From: Sciurus carolinensis
Taxonomy: Eukaryota > Chordata > Mammalia > Rodentia > Sciuridae
NCBI RefSeq assembly: GCF_902686445.1
Contig: NC_062219.1
Coordinates: 39,583,056-39,647,055, forward strand
Length of the DNA stretch: 64,000 nt
Direction of reading: 5' to 3'
Below, one piece after another: positions 24,220 to 37,110 of this stretch. The position numbers and the translations under genes are program-made. The stretch's first letter is position 1; each line of letters begins with the position of its first letter. The notes beneath the pieces are model-generated. The model ran no database searches, was not told where the DNA came from, and was given only the letters and a program-made list of their open reading frames with translations.

Positions 24220-24720
24220 TCCTTCAAACACATCACTGAACTTTTCTCTTTTTCAGTCTAACTTGATTTAAATTTTTATTTATTTTTCCTTCCATTTCCC
24301 CCCAAATGAAGATAATCATAACATCACAGGATGGTTGTAAGGATTAGATAAGAATACATGTAAACACACTATGTGAACACAGCAGGTTCTGGATAAATAG
24401 CTGCTCAACCCTTCCAATGTAACACCAGCTGGAGGGCGAGAACCCCAGGTGGGAACTTTGGTGTCTCTTTTCTGTCCTGCCTTCTTTCCATCTCCTGCTC
24501 CTCTGTTCTAATCCACTACACTCACATGTTTGAAGTAGGAAAACCCAATTTGAATCCCTGACTTTATCATTTGCATAATCTTGGGCACCATCTCCTTTTT
24601 TGAGTTTTAGCACTTAATTTAAAAGCCTTTCAGCATTATAATGTGCCTGCTGGTTACTGTAGGAGGTTCAGGGGACACAATAATGATTAGAATAGGAAAC
24701 CTGACCCCATGGAATTCATT
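24220..24720 (+). repeat. MIR-like fragments
   Basis: Parts matching MIR wording include 'aacacatcactgaactttt' with 'ggatggttgtaaggattag' (about 24225-24350), and 'aatttgaatccctgactt' (24547). Confidence 0.45.
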
Positions 24721-26035
24721 TTCTTGCTAGAGAGCCTCAGATATTATAAAAGTAAAAATAACTAATCAATTTGTTGGTGATTATAGAGTGTGGTGGAAAG
24801 AAGAGTCCTGTTTAATATTGGGGGTAGAGGAAATCCCTGAGTCGACATGGAATAGGGACTGGAAAAGTAACTTGGAAGTGCTGCCCAGGTTCCACCCTCT
24901 TTCCCCCCACCCTACCCCACCTCATCCCACCTCACCTCATCCACTCCATTCCCAGGACTGCTGCCGAATGCTGCTGAGTGTTCACAAGGGCTCTCACCTG
25001 CGCCCCACTCTTGTGTTGTCAGATGAAGGTCCTGCTCCCTTCCCAGGAGCAGGTGGTGTTCAATGTCTGATCTGCGTGGGGGCTATAAAGGCCTGTCCAC
25101 TTGGCTCAATTTGGGACACTCTGTGCAGGGCTTTTCTAGCTTTCTAGCTTCCTGCTGATGGACTAGGGCTTTTGTGGGGACTTCAAAGCAGCCCCCTTTC
25201 TCTCCCTGCCAAATCCTGATTCCTCTACTCTGTCACAGATGTTGATGCTGAGAGAACTTAGCAAAAAAACCTTGCTAAGTGCAAATCTCCAGTTTTGAAG
25301 TCTGTTTTTCAGAAAAGGACCCTCCTGCCCAGATAGAAGCAACAATGTCAGATTGTATTTTAGCAGCATCACCCCAATAGCATGGGAAAGGTTTCTAATC
25401 TTTCATTCAACAAAACTCAATGGACACCTCCTATGAGCTGGTCATTGTCATAGGTATGGGAACTACCGAGGGGGAGCCTAAAGGTAAAATCACCAGTAAC
25501 TGCAGTGGTCTTTACAAGAAATGAGGGTAATTCGTGTTGAGGGGATGAAGGTCTGAATAGAGAGAAGTTATTCAGGAGTTGTAATCAAAAAGAAGTAATG
25601 AATGTCTGTGACCAAAGATTTTATTATGGATGAGCTGAAACAAGACTAGGTGTATTTTTCATGTTGGAACTATCCTCTGGCCAGTCAATATGTACCTTTT
25701 TTAAAAAAAAATCTATCTCTTGCTCACTTTTTACACGGTTGACCAATGGAGAACTCAAAGTTCATTTACTCTCTCACCTTTCTGATACATATTTAAAAAT
25801 CATGTTTCTAACTTCTGCTACGATTCTGGTAAGAAATGTTGCCTGAAGTCCAACCACAACTTACTAACAGGGAGTGTCTACCTGGGTACCAGCAACCTGA
25901 TGAGAAAACAGTAGAATCTACTCAGACCACCAGATATAATATTCTGGATGAACAGAAATAAATTGTATTGAGTGGTAAAGAAATAACTTGCTTTGCCAAA
26001 GCATCAGCAGATCTTATTAGTTCTAATACCTACGT
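24721..26035. other. Intergenic DNA with a C/T-rich tract and TATA-like motif
   Basis: 24900-24950 is an imperfect tandem of CCCACCTCAT-like units on the plus strand. At 25083-25092 'gctataaagg' lies in a GC-richer context and resembles a TATA box. No downstream exon is proven. The remainder is unassigned. Confidence 0.35.
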
Positions 26036-26039
26036 TTTA

Positions 26040-26712
26040 AAACTCCTCACTGTACCTACTACCACTGTCCTACTCCAAACTGCCTTCAGATGTTGCCTTC
26101 ATATTGCGGTGCCCTCCTGGCTGATCTGCTTCTTACCTGGCCTTGCTGCAATCCAGTCTCATACCAGCAGTTGGAGTGACTCAGTTAGGAAATAGGATTT
26201 ATGACCCTTCTGCCTACAATCTCCAGTGGACTTTTCATCTTACTCCAACAGAATGCAAATATTTCAATTCTCCTTTTACCTTTGCAGCCTTGTGCCCTAA
26301 TCCTCTGTTCATACCACTTTCCCCTGCTTCTATTCTGGCCACTCTGGGGTCTAGCTCTGTGTCCTTGCCCTGCAGCTTCCTGTCTTGATGGCTTTACTTG
26401 CAGTGTACCTACCTCATCAACACAGCCCCCTAACTTCTCTCATGCTTATGCTCAAACTTCAGTTTCTAAGCAGCTCATACTCCATGACCCCATTGTCTAT
26501 CTCTTTTCCCTGATTCACTTTTCTCCTTGTTTCTACAATTTACATATTTTGCTTATTCCTCCATTACTGTAAAACGTAGGCTTCATTAAGGCAGGTGTTC
26601 TTTTTTTGTGCCTCATTGACTTCTGTATCACTGTCTTAGAACAGTGAATGACACATAATAGGTACTCACAAAGGTTTTGTTGGATGAATGAATGAATGAA
26701 TGAATGAATGGC
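26040..26712 (+). repeat. LINE L2 3' portion with (GAAT)n tail
   Basis: A long pyrimidine-rich body runs into 'ctgtcttagaacagtgaatg', 'acacataataggtactcac' and 'gttggatgaatgaatgaa'. This is the standard L2 3' end, here expanded to about seven GAAT units (26684-26709). The 81- and 123-codon plus frames within are not genes. Confidence 0.75.
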
Positions 26713-26950
26713 AACCACGTCTTAGTCACTCTCTGCTTCATGATCGCTGTGACTGCTTCTGTAATGTTGGATCACATTTTGGACAATGCTTTAGGAAAAT
26801 GGCAGCCTTGATTTCTGGTTGCTCTCAGAACTGTCTCCACACTGGTAGGCCAAAGAAGCCTGGTTCTTAGAACCAAATACTTGGGAAAACCCAGGAATGA
26901 TGGGTTCTCTAAGGGTGATGGAGATCCCTGTGAATGCTGCCAAGATATTT
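26713..26950. other. Short unassigned spacer
   Basis: No feature recognised. Confidence 0.35.
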
Positions 26951-26959
26951 CCAGCTTTC

Positions 26960-27360
26960 TTTCAACTCCTGTCAGTAATCTTTGTTCTGAACAAAGTGGG
27001 TCAAAACAGCAGTTTATTGCCTCATAGTCCTGGAAGCTATTACTCTAAAGTCACGGTGTTGGCAGGGCATGCACTTTCTGATGGCTCTGGGGGAGAATCC
27101 TTTCCTGTTCTTGAAACTCTTCTAGTTTTTGGTATTTGCTGGCAACTTTTGGCTGAGAAGCATCCCTCCAGACACATCTCCTCTAGATGGCAGAAACAGC
27201 TTCTGGAAGTTGGTAGGCTCACATTTCACAGCTACAATAGTAAAGGAGGACAGAGAAAGACTTTCTATGGTCTTAGGTTCAAACACTGAGGAGAAGTGAT
27301 AATTGGCTTCATTTGACTCAGGCGTCCATCTCTGAACTAATTAGTTTCATTGATGGGGTG
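26960..27360 (-). repeat. MLT1-like LTR fragment
   Basis: 'aacagcagtttattgcctc', 'atagtcctggaagctatta', 'ggtgttggcagggcatgc' and 'agaagcatccctccagaca' follow the reverse MLT1-like layout. The 130-codon plus frame (26897-27289) overlaps it and is not supported as a gene. Confidence 0.5.
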
Positions 27361-27689
27361 GAGTATAAGAAAAGCTGACTGTAATTGGGTAAGTGAAACA
27401 GAATTACTCAGAGGAAAAAACAATAGATGTTGACTCATATAAATGACTGAACAAACTTTCACATTTAACCAATAAGCGAATTCAGAAATGCATGTGTCAG
27501 GCATCATTCATTAAAATAATTTGTCTTTTAGGGCACTTCATATCACAGCCCTGAGACAATGTACTAAAGCTTGCTTTTTCCATTGCTGTGGCTGACATCA
27601 CTGCTTCATTTTTGTATTGGCCAACATATTCAAATGGGCGGTCACTAACAGTAACAAGAACTAACATTTCTTGAAAGCTCGTTAAGAGC

Positions 27690-27895
27690 AAAGGCAGTAT
27701 TTTAAGTGTTTAAACTTGTATAAAACTTGGTTAATCCTCTAAACTGCCCTGGAGGCATATACTGGTATCTCCCTTTTATAGAAGAGAAAACCAAGTCACA
27801 CAATAGTTAAATGACTTACCCAAGGTTACACAGCCTGAACGATGCAGAGTTGGGGTTTGAGTCCAGCAGTCTAGCCATCAAGTTGTACTTTTAAT
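27690..27895 (+). repeat. MIR SINE
   Basis: Clear MIR motifs: 'ttggttaatcctctaaactg', 'aatgacttacccaaggttac' followed by 'acagcc', and 'ttgagtccagcagtctagcc'. Confidence 0.75.
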
Positions 27896-28570
27896 TTTCC
27901 TTGCAAACCTACCTCAATTGGGATCTGAGGATTAAAACCTGGCCTACTCTAAGGTTCGTTCTGAACAATACAATCATTTATCTTTTAACATGAAACTCCT
28001 AATTGTACTGTGATGAAACATAAATGCGGTTAATAAATACATGGAACAGAGTACTAGGTAAGGGTGAAGAAGAAACTTCATAAGGAGGTCTCCCATTGAT
28101 GACTGATCCATCATCTCTCAGTAGACTACCCTGGCCACATTAAAGACATTTATTTATTTTTTTTCCTTTGAGGGCTGGATGACGTAAGTGGTTCAAAGTG
28201 AGGGTGTATGCAGTTTGAAAAACACTGTTAAATGCCAGAACACATTCAGCCAGCTCATCACTTGGAAGAGGCACTCTAGAACCAGAATGCCAGAAGAAAC
28301 AGGAATTCACAGTTCCCAGCTTATATTTCTGTTGGAGCATATGTCATGCTAAACATTTGTGGTGAATTGTGTAAGCGCAATACATTTCTACTATATTATG
28401 CATGTGAGTGTTGTTGGCAACTGTCACTATAATAAGAGACATCACCATTTTTTGCATTTAAAAATAGCTTGGGGCTTGGAGATACACGAGTGCTTATTAC
28501 AATCAAAGGAACTAAATGCAAATGGATTTAAGGACAATTTAATTTAGAGACCAGAAATTCAGTACAATGT
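27896..28570. other. Intergenic DNA, nothing recognised
   Basis: Short chance frames only. No confident repeat. Confidence 0.35.
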
Positions 28571-28574
28571 ATAT

Positions 28575-29080
28575 AACCATTCTGGCCATATTTTAAAAAG
28601 ATTAGATACCACTTCATCACCTGTCAAATTGGCAAATATTTTTCAAAAAGACAAAATCATTTTTATGAGGATAAATGGAATGGATACTCTTGTAAACCGA
28701 TCACAGGAATGTAAACTTGCATCAACTTAAACCTTTGACCTTTGGGTATATGAGGGTACATGTATCTCAGAGTTGCTTTCAGCCTCTGATCCTGCAATTC
28801 CATTACTCAGAATTTATCCCAAGATTTGTGTTCAAGAATGTTAACTGCAGGGCTGGGGCTATAGCTCAGTTGATAGAATGCTGGCCTTGCATGCACTAGG
28901 TCCTAGGTTCAATCCCTATTACCACAAAAAAAAAAAAAAAAAAAAAAAAATCCACTGTAGTCTGCTAACAGCAGCAAAACACAAATAGCTAAAATACATA
29001 TCATTTGGAAAGTTAAACATTATGTTTTCAACACATTATAATGATCCAAGAAAGACAACATAGTAATAATAATAAAAGAA
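28575..29080 (+). repeat. Old L1 (L1M-like) fragment split by an ID SINE
   Basis: 28575-28848 resembles the L1M segment near the end of ORF2 ('cacctgtcaaattggcaaa', 'gatcctgcaattccattac'). Possible continuation after 28950 ('aacagcagcaaaacacaaat', 'agctaaaata') suggests that the ID at 28851 landed inside it. Confidence 0.5.
28851..28950 (+). repeat. ID SINE
   Basis: 'ggctggggctatagctcag' is followed by 'ggccttgcatgcactagg', 'gttcaatccctattaccac' and about 26 A. The element is complete. Confidence 0.9.
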
Positions 29081-29402
29081 GCTAAATTCATTTAGGTAGA
29101 TATCATATTAGAGTCATGTTTGTCTGTATCTGGAATTATAGGTGGTTTTTATCTTCTGAATTTTTCAGATTACATCTTTTGCTTCATTAGTTTCTCAAAT
29201 GGAGGTATAAAATATATTTAAGATATGTTTAAAGTGTCCAGATGTTAAACATCCAGCACAAAAAGAATTTATGTATATGTATATATCCTGATGAACTTTT
29301 GTGCATCCATGTGCAATACACACTGTATTGTGTCTGGCATAATTTATACAACGTAATCTTCAAGAGATTCAACTATTTTTGCATGGATTGCTCAGTGAGC
29401 TT

Positions 29403-29631
29403 TGCAATTATTATTTTTGAGGGAGGGCTACTGGGGATTGAACTCAGAGGTGTTTAACCACTGAGCCACACCCCAGCTGGTTTTATATTTTTATTTTGAG
29501 ACAGAATCTCACTAAGTTGCTTAGGGCTTTGTTAGACTGCTGACACTGGATTTGAACTTGTGATCCTCCTGCCTCAGACTCGAGCTACTGGGATTAGAAG
29601 TGTGCACCACCGTGCTCAGTCTGCAATTATT
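29403..29631 (-). repeat. B1-dID SINE with target-site duplication
   Basis: The minus strand contains both halves. The B1 half starts at about 29620 and the ID half ends at about 29420. The 10-base direct repeat 'tgcaattatt' occurs at 29403-29412 and 29622-29631, an apparent target-site duplication. Confidence 0.85.
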
Positions 29632-29634
29632 TTT

Positions 29635-29800
29635 TTCATCTTTTTTGTTCTGGCATGTTTCACTGTATGAATATACCACTATGCATTTATCCATTTTCCT
29701 GCTAATAGAAATTTTTGGACATACCCTTGGGTCAACAAATGCCCTTCTTTCCCTGCAACAGAGCTAGGAAAAGTATTGCTAGGCTGTAGTGTTTGCGGAT
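29635..29800 (-). repeat. Probable old L1 3' fragment
   Basis: 'tcactgtatgaatatacc' and 'catttatccattttcctgc' are the reverse-oriented L1M wording. Weak and short. Confidence 0.4.
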
Positions 29801-30171
29801 ATATTTGACCTAGTGGTTTTCACTCTTCTTTAGCTAGTCCGGCTCCCTTTATCAGGAGAGTGATCATCACCCTAAGCCAATCTCTTACTTTCATACTATT
29901 TATCACAACTCACTGAGGAATATCTGAATGGACCCATCTTCAGTTTTTTGTGCTTTTCTCCAAAAACTTGCCACAGAAACACAGTCCACCAAAATCACAC
30001 TCATGAATTTCTGTTCATTTCTGCTTCTCTATTCTGAGAACTCAGTGCAGAAATGACTCCAAAAACTTCAGATTTACTTCTGTATGAGTTTTGGCACTAA
30101 TTCTTTTAACCTCTTTAGAATCCAAATCTATTGGGAAAAAAAAAAGACAAGAGTCTCGAATCTTAAAAACT

Positions 30172-30177
30172 TTTATT
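30172..30177 (-). terminator. RNF217: Candidate distal poly(A) signal AATAAA
   Basis: On the minus strand 'gcctaataaaagtttttaag' is followed by a 'tcttgtcttttttttttccc' U-rich downstream element at about 30131-30150. This is a textbook arrangement. No genomic A-tail or flanking duplication suggests a processed pseudogene instead. Confidence 0.6.
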
Positions 30178-30185
30178 AGGCATTG

Positions 30186-30344
30186 CTAGATGACGTTGCA
30201 CGATTTATCGCACACATCCTGTAGTAAACGGCACTCACAGTAATCCACACGACAGCTCGTACAGTGACAGTCACAGCTGATTCCCATTATAGTTTTCATC
30301 CACGTAGAGTGAGCGTCTTTAGATTTTTCCATGAAATCTGATCT
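30186..30344 (-). other. CpG-retaining, Cys-rich short frame at the 3' UTR end
   Basis: The last ~50 codons of a minus-strand frame encode about ten cysteines (SCDCHCTSC, YCEC and VCDKSC patterns). It ends in TAG at 30186-30188, just upstream of the AATAAA. The frame extends further 5' (to 30416) only through a poly-T tract. I do not claim a protein. The seven or so CpGs in about 100 bases are unusual here and suggest constraint or a recent origin. Confidence 0.3.
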
Positions 30345-33300
30345 CATAATCAAGATTACCTTCCCATTTTCAACCAACCAACCAAAGATAATTAAAAAAA
30401 AAAAAAAAACAAACAAACTAATAAAAGCCCAGCCACAACAAAAGGCTATAGGGACATTACTGAAAGTCTATAATTAGACTCCACAATATCACAAGGTAAT
30501 CATCTTTTCAAAGACTTGTCCCTAAAATTTATGTGATCTGACACTTGGTTTGCTTTTACCACCAGCAGCAAGTGAGATAGTACTTATATAGAAGGAGCAG
30601 TACACTGACACATATCCACTGAAAATTCTTGAGGTAATAGATTTTTAAATTTCACTGCTTAAAAAAAAAAAAAATCTGCTAATTTCCAGGTCCTGTCCAG
30701 CAGGACCTATCTGTTGGACAGGAAGATTCTTTTCTATTGTTTACTTTGTCAAATATTTACACATATTTGCATATACAACCTGTGTCTTGTCTTTTCTAAA
30801 CACATGGTTTATTTTAGTCATTCATCATACATTCATCAGAAAAAGCTGAATTACATACTATGGTACATAAAGAATACAACAAAACCAGCATTTTGTATAA
30901 AGCAAAACAAAAGACACAGACTGAGAGGAGCAAAATAATATATTACACATAATAGCTTGATGTTGATAAAGCCCACAGTGAATGAACAGCAACATGAATT
31001 TGTGAATACCACGGTTATCCAACATCTGTATGAAAATTTATTACTGATAAAATATTTCTGAAGACAAGTTGTAAAGAAATGATCATATACTTAGTTTTAT
31101 TTTTAATGCTTTTTGTCCTAGTTTGAGCTATAGATTTATCTAATAGTCATTCCAATTCCTGTTTTAGACAATCAGCATTCTTTTTTGTGGTTTTAAAATA
31201 TATTTCAAGTTTAATGGCTTGAATTTATGGTATTTCATATTCACTTCATACTTTATTTTAAAAACGAACAATGAGTTTAAGAAAAATGCACTGACTAACT
31301 TGCTATTCCAGAGATAATACAGTAGATTATGATAGTGAATACAGGCTATATACATCTCTAAAGATATACTAACTCATTAGCACTTTTTAAATAGAGGGAC
31401 CAAAGAACACTCACAAAAAATATATATGGCTCTTTAGATAAGAAATAAAGTCAAGTGAAAAAAATAAGGCACTAATAACATATATAAATGTTATATACTC
31501 ATCACACAAAGCACCATATGGAAGATTAAAGGGACTATACATTAGTGCTATCGGAAAAAGGGAATAAGCCCAATTTCCCTGGCTTTTCATCACCAGTTTC
31601 CTTTTTTTTTTTTTTTTTTTCAGTTAATTGGTGTAGACACACTAAAGTGGGGAGAAAATTACATACTATGCAAAATTAATGGAACCAACAGCACAAAATA
31701 ATCATTTGGAAATCAGAAGTTGATTGCTCTAGCAATGTAAGAAATGCAGTCTCTTAAATATTTCCTACTTTCCAATAATTTTAGCTCAGTAGAATGTGCT
31801 TTCTCCTTTCCAATTTCTTTTCAGGGATCATTACATAAGAATATTGCTCATTTTCTTATTTTATTTTTACCTGCCTTTTTTCTAAAATATATTGGAAAAA
31901 TTTTCCAATACCAAACCAATACCAATACCAAACTTAGTAGTAGAACTAATGAAAAGCAGAAACAGTTAAAAAATAAAAATTAAAGAACATTTCAATCAGG
32001 CTCATTTAAACATAAAAAATATGACATATTTTTAGAAAATGGCTACAAATTTTAAAGAAAACCTTCAGCAATATAATGAAATGGATAAAATCTGGTACAA
32101 GCTACTAGTGGAAGTCACTCATCTTAAAATTAAGAAATTTCATTTGCTACTGTTAATGAGAATATAACTAAAATGGAAAATATTCTGATATTTAAATAGG
32201 AGATGAAAATTATTTCTTAGAACTTCAATTTCTGAATATACAGAAATAACAGATTAAAGATCCAAATGTTTCTTTTTAGCATTTTATACTCTTTAAAAGG
32301 AAAATGTGAATAACTTAGTTGTCCTTACTAGATTTTAATACATATGAATAATCTTAATAGATATGGATATATTTGTTTCATAAAATGTTCGTTTAAAATA
32401 GAAACAAAACAACTAATTCTCATGGCTTCTTAATAAATAATGTTAACATAATAACATTTTAATGCTGCAGTTTTTGTGTTTCTTCTACACAAAATTATTT
32501 CTGTGGCCTTGTGAAATCGAATTGTTATCATGTTAATAACTGCTTTTTGAAGCAACAAGATTGTCAATTAATTTTCACATTAAAAATCTGTAACAGATTG
32601 TCCTTAATAAGGTAAAGGGTAATATATACAAACCAATTACTAAGTTTCATATGAAATATAAGGTAGGTTTATTTTTAAAAATATCTATAGAATTTTAATT
32701 GTGATGAAAATGATGAAATAATAAAAGTAAGCTATTGAGGGGAATTTTAAAAAAATGGAATAAGGAATTTCAAAAAAAAGGGGGGCTTTAGAAAAAAGGT
32801 ATGTAGTCAGCTGGTGAAAAATCATGATACTTGATTGAAAATTTATTTAGAAAGAAACATAAAGCATGCTAGTCTATATATTGAAAAAATTTAAATTATG
32901 TATGTGAGATATTTAGATACAATTTCCTTGAAATAAACCAAGTATATTTGGATATAGAGGAAGTAAGATGCTAACTGTTTTTTAAGAATATTTGGCTGAA
33001 TTATTTTGAGAAAATTTCCCTAGCTGGGGCCTAAGAGGAAGATTTCACAAATTTGCAGAGAACTGATGACTGAAAGCACACTTGCCAGCTACAATGAAGA
33101 ACTTAAAGTTACATTGTTTCCATAATTTCTATATTTACAACTAACTTCAACTCTCCCTTTGAATTTCTTTGTTATGTACTAAACCTGTATGAAATACAGT
33201 TTGAGTGTGGCTTATATCTAAATCACATCAATGAAAAAGTTGAACATTTGCAATGACAAATGGTTTCCAAACCACTCATTCAAGGCCATCTATTTCTGAG

Positions 33301-34277
33301 TATCAAAGTCTAATAATGTCAGAGTATGAACCCATATTTGAGTCTTATATACAAATGCTGCACTACATAAATCCACCACAAGTACAAGTTGGAGGCCTTC
33401 TGGCTGAAACAAGGACCAATAGCCATCACCATAACCATAACCTAATTGGGATGTAGGATAAATAACTTAGGTTCAGATTGGATGAATGTCCGCACGTCTT
33501 TCTAGCCAACTAATATGCAAAGACAATGCTGATCTTACAATAATGTGAAACAATTTTTTTGAGGCTTGGTTCTAGGGTATTATTAAGCTTTCTGGTCCAA
33601 CTAACATCTTCTCATTCATTTGATTTACTTTTTGGCAGAGAGCTAGGTGGAAGTTCTTCAACTTCATCAAGAGGAGGGAAAAGTGTCCCAAGCACTCCTG
33701 GATATATTTCAATTTACAGATAAAATAAAACAATATCGATTATGCTCATTACCAGAGTTAAATTATAGAGTCCTTTCAGAGTTGAATTTAATTTCATTAG
33801 AATGAAAGGAGTTCAGAGGTGAGACAATTTATTCCATACTTGGCCAACATGGGATGGTAACCGCTGAGGCAAAAAGCAAGATTAATCAGGAAATCTAAAA
33901 GAAGATAAGATAGGTAATGTTTGAAATACATGGGTATCACAGCACAATGAGGTGCGAAAGTCATGTAATTATTCATGATGGAACATAGTGACAAAACTGT
34001 GGCACAGGATTGAAGACAAAGATATATTTTCTATGTTAATGAGTCTGCATAATCTAAGTGATGTGCAAGAGTTAAATAGCTAATGAAAGCCCTCTTGGTA
34101 GGGGCATAAGGAAATGTCTAAAAGTGGGAGGTAGTGACAATGTCTTATGTATTTTTTTTAAATGGCCATATTTTTAAATTTAAGATCATATTGTTACTCT
34201 TAAAAAGTCACTTCTTTAGCCAAAAGTAAAAATAAAAAAAATATCGTTTCTAGTATGCATAATTACATGCTTCTATA

Positions 34278-34350
34278 ATTGGCAATATGTATCCCTATAC
34301 ATATTGTAAGGTACATATTGGCAATATGTATCCCTATACATATTGTAAGG
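34278..34350. repeat. Tandem duplication of a hairpin unit
   Basis: A 34-base block is repeated at a 39-base period (34278-34311 and 34317-34350) without mismatch. Each copy contains a perfect 9-base inverted repeat, 'caatatgta' and 'tacatattg', around the 6-base loop 'tcccta'. Confidence 0.9.
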
Positions 34351-36559
34351 GATCTGTAAGGTAGGTGATATATTCAGGCTTCAGCTAATGCTCCAAATAG
34401 ACAATTACAATAGTCTCATACTACTGTGACTCTGTTTATTGGATCTGGATAAAGTCAACTAAACATTGGATCTCACAACTGTGATACACAATAGAGGCTC
34501 TAGACAATAATTGGCTATAAAATGAGTATTAATTCTACCCTCAAAACTAGGGTTCGACTGAATTTTCCACTTAAAGATTATTATCATTGATTTGCATTCA
34601 AAGGGTAGCATTTCACAATCTTAAATATTCCCTAAGTAATAACTGTGTGTGTGTGTATGTGGTGTGTGTGTGTATGATGTGATTTTAGAACCTGGTTTCC
34701 ATAATAGGAGAAAAATGTCATAATTAAATTATAATGATTTTGAAAAACACAATATGCTCTAATTGTTTGGATTTAACCTGTTTCTAGTCAGGGAAACTTC
34801 TTTCATAGGATACATAAACTATGCACACACATTTAAAATCTTCAGGAAAAATTCACTTAACATTTTAAACAAACATTCCAAGTTGGTAATTAGGCAACAT
34901 TTATTAAATATTACTTGCTACCTTTGCGCTCTAAACATAGCAGAATTGTTGAAAATTTCCAGGTTTATTATAAAGAAACTGCTACATTTTTTTCAGGTTT
35001 TACTTTTTTACTTGTTTTAAATATTTAGCTTCTGATTTTCCACAACTTTAAGGACATGTCAGTTTGCTAACATATTCTACTCTATCCATTGAAAAATCTG
35101 TATTAGTTGCTTTAACTGTGTCAGTAAGTTATTTAAATGGCACAAGTATTTCAAAGTGCATTGTGGAATTTTAAGGCTATATTTATAACAAATTAACACA
35201 AAACAATAATGCTGACCACAGGAAAAATTATTTTCCACAGTTGGGATAGATTTCAACCACAAATATGGTTGGATAAGCACATGGTTCATTGCAAAGATTT
35301 ACATTAAGGCCTATGTGTATGTAGATTGCTTATAAAATCTACAATGGCTTTTGATGTGAATTTTCTTTTTTTTTGTACTTAATAATATGTCAACTAATGT
35401 TATTTAGGCCACTACATTTTTTATAAGTATAAATTTAACAGGCAGCATAAAAGTCTAATGTTAAAAACAACTGCATTTGTTTAACAAGGGAGAATTCATT
35501 TAACATAGGATGTCTTGGGAACATATTCCAATCTGACAATCGGGTGAGGAATGCTGATGCTCTGCACAGGCCAGAGAACTTTTCACCTCTTCTGTCTTTC
35601 CTCTTTTCTTTTGACAAAGAGGAGAAGTTAGAGTAGCAGAGGTGTGGAGAAAAACGAGGTTGGGAAAGGAACAGGAACTAGAAAAGACTGTAGCAGTTTA
35701 CAGGTATTTAATGGGAACCGTATTTGGGTGATGGAATTGAAAAACAGAGTCTCAGAGAGGGCCTGGAGGCTCAAGAGATGGTGTCACAGAGCAAGGAATT
35801 TCTTGATAGGCACCACTGAATCTTGATCCCACAGCAGAGAAAGTACAATTGAAGATATCATGTTGTAACCAGACTGGTGTTTAATTACCTTGTATTGTTT
35901 CCTGTCTGTTCTAGTCTTAGGATACAATTGCACCTATCACACTAAATCAAGGTGGTGGCAATAGGTTGCTTGTGCCATGGGTTTGGCCTCTTTCTTCTCT
36001 CTATCCCACATACAGAACTCCCTAGGGAAGTGTTGTGATTCATTGTAAAGTGAGTGTTCCATGCTATTCCATAATTTATAATCATTCCACTAAACCTTAC
36101 ATGGATTATTGTGGGTGTTTGTAACTACTGACATATTATTTTCTACTTTTCACATGGCATAATTAAATTCGTCTGTGGATCCAAATGCATGAACATGGAT
36201 AGTGTTTAAAAATGTGATAAACATCATCAATTTGGTTGTAATATTTCATTTAAATCTCTTAAGTTTAAACAGGACAATTCAAAAATCTTTCTCACATTAT
36301 CTAACAGACAGCTCATCGCATTTTATTATTATTGGAAAAAAAATTAATTTTCTTTTGTAAGTTTTGGCAAGGCATTTATTTAGCTAATCAAGCAGGGAAG
36401 AAATTATCCTTCAAAAGATTTTTTTTTTGTTTAAATTCTGCACTCTTGGTTGATATCTCTTTTACTCACAAAAAAAATCTCAAATACAATACTTCTCATT
36501 TCCTGAAAATGCATTAAAATTTTTATTACAAATATCCTGTAAAAATAAAATTTCAAAAC

Positions 36560-36863
36560 TATGGAAATGTTCATGCAAGATAACAAAAATATATGCAAAA
36601 GGATCTTCACTGACACTTTGTAACAGGGAAGGGAAAACAATCTTGATGTCCATTCAATAGGAAACTAATTCAACTAAAGTATAGCCCCAACCATGGATTG
36701 TGTAGTAATTTATAAAAGAATGAGGTAAATATATGTGTGTGTGTGTATACGTATACACACACTTATGGAAAGGTATCTATCAATATATAATAAAATGAAA
36801 AAGTCACAGCAAAGGAATAAGATTATTATTCTATTTATATAAAATACATGCATGCACTTGTAC

Positions 36864-36898
<35 letters not shown>

Positions 36899-37110
36899 CA
36901 CTCATACACCCCTCCCCACATGGTTATTTGCAAATTTGTAGAAAGTGTCTGGAAGAACACATACCAAAACATTAACAGTAGTTACCCCTAGTAAATAAGG
37001 ATGGGGTAAACAAAGGAATTTGTGTTTTATAATTCTATATGATCTGACTTTTAAAGGAGCATATATTAAATTTATAATAAAAACATATAAAAATGTCCAG
37101 CTTTTGATAG
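36560..37110 (+). repeat. Old L1M-like 3' fragment with (CA)n microsatellite
   Basis: 'cttgatgtccattcaatag', 'tataaaagaatgaggtaaa', 'aaaatgaaaaagtcacagc' and 'aacagtagttacccctagt' match the order of L1M 3' sequence. A (CA)n array with one AA interruption is at 36861-36901. The element is antisense to RNF217. Confidence 0.6.

Noticed and set aside
24788..25147. 119-codon plus frame
   Set aside because: Includes a low-complexity PHPTPPHPT-type run from the CCCACCTCAT tract. No domain or splice support.
26201..26572. 123-codon plus frame
   Set aside because: Lies within an L2 element.
26684..26709. (GAAT)n as a minisatellite of interest
   Set aside because: This is the usual 3' tail of L2 elements.
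26897..27289. 130-codon plus frame
   Set aside because: Overlaps an MLT1-like LTR fragment.
36861..36901. CRISPR-like or functional tandem array
   Set aside because: Simple (CA)n microsatellite. No repeat-spacer structure occurs anywhere in the window.
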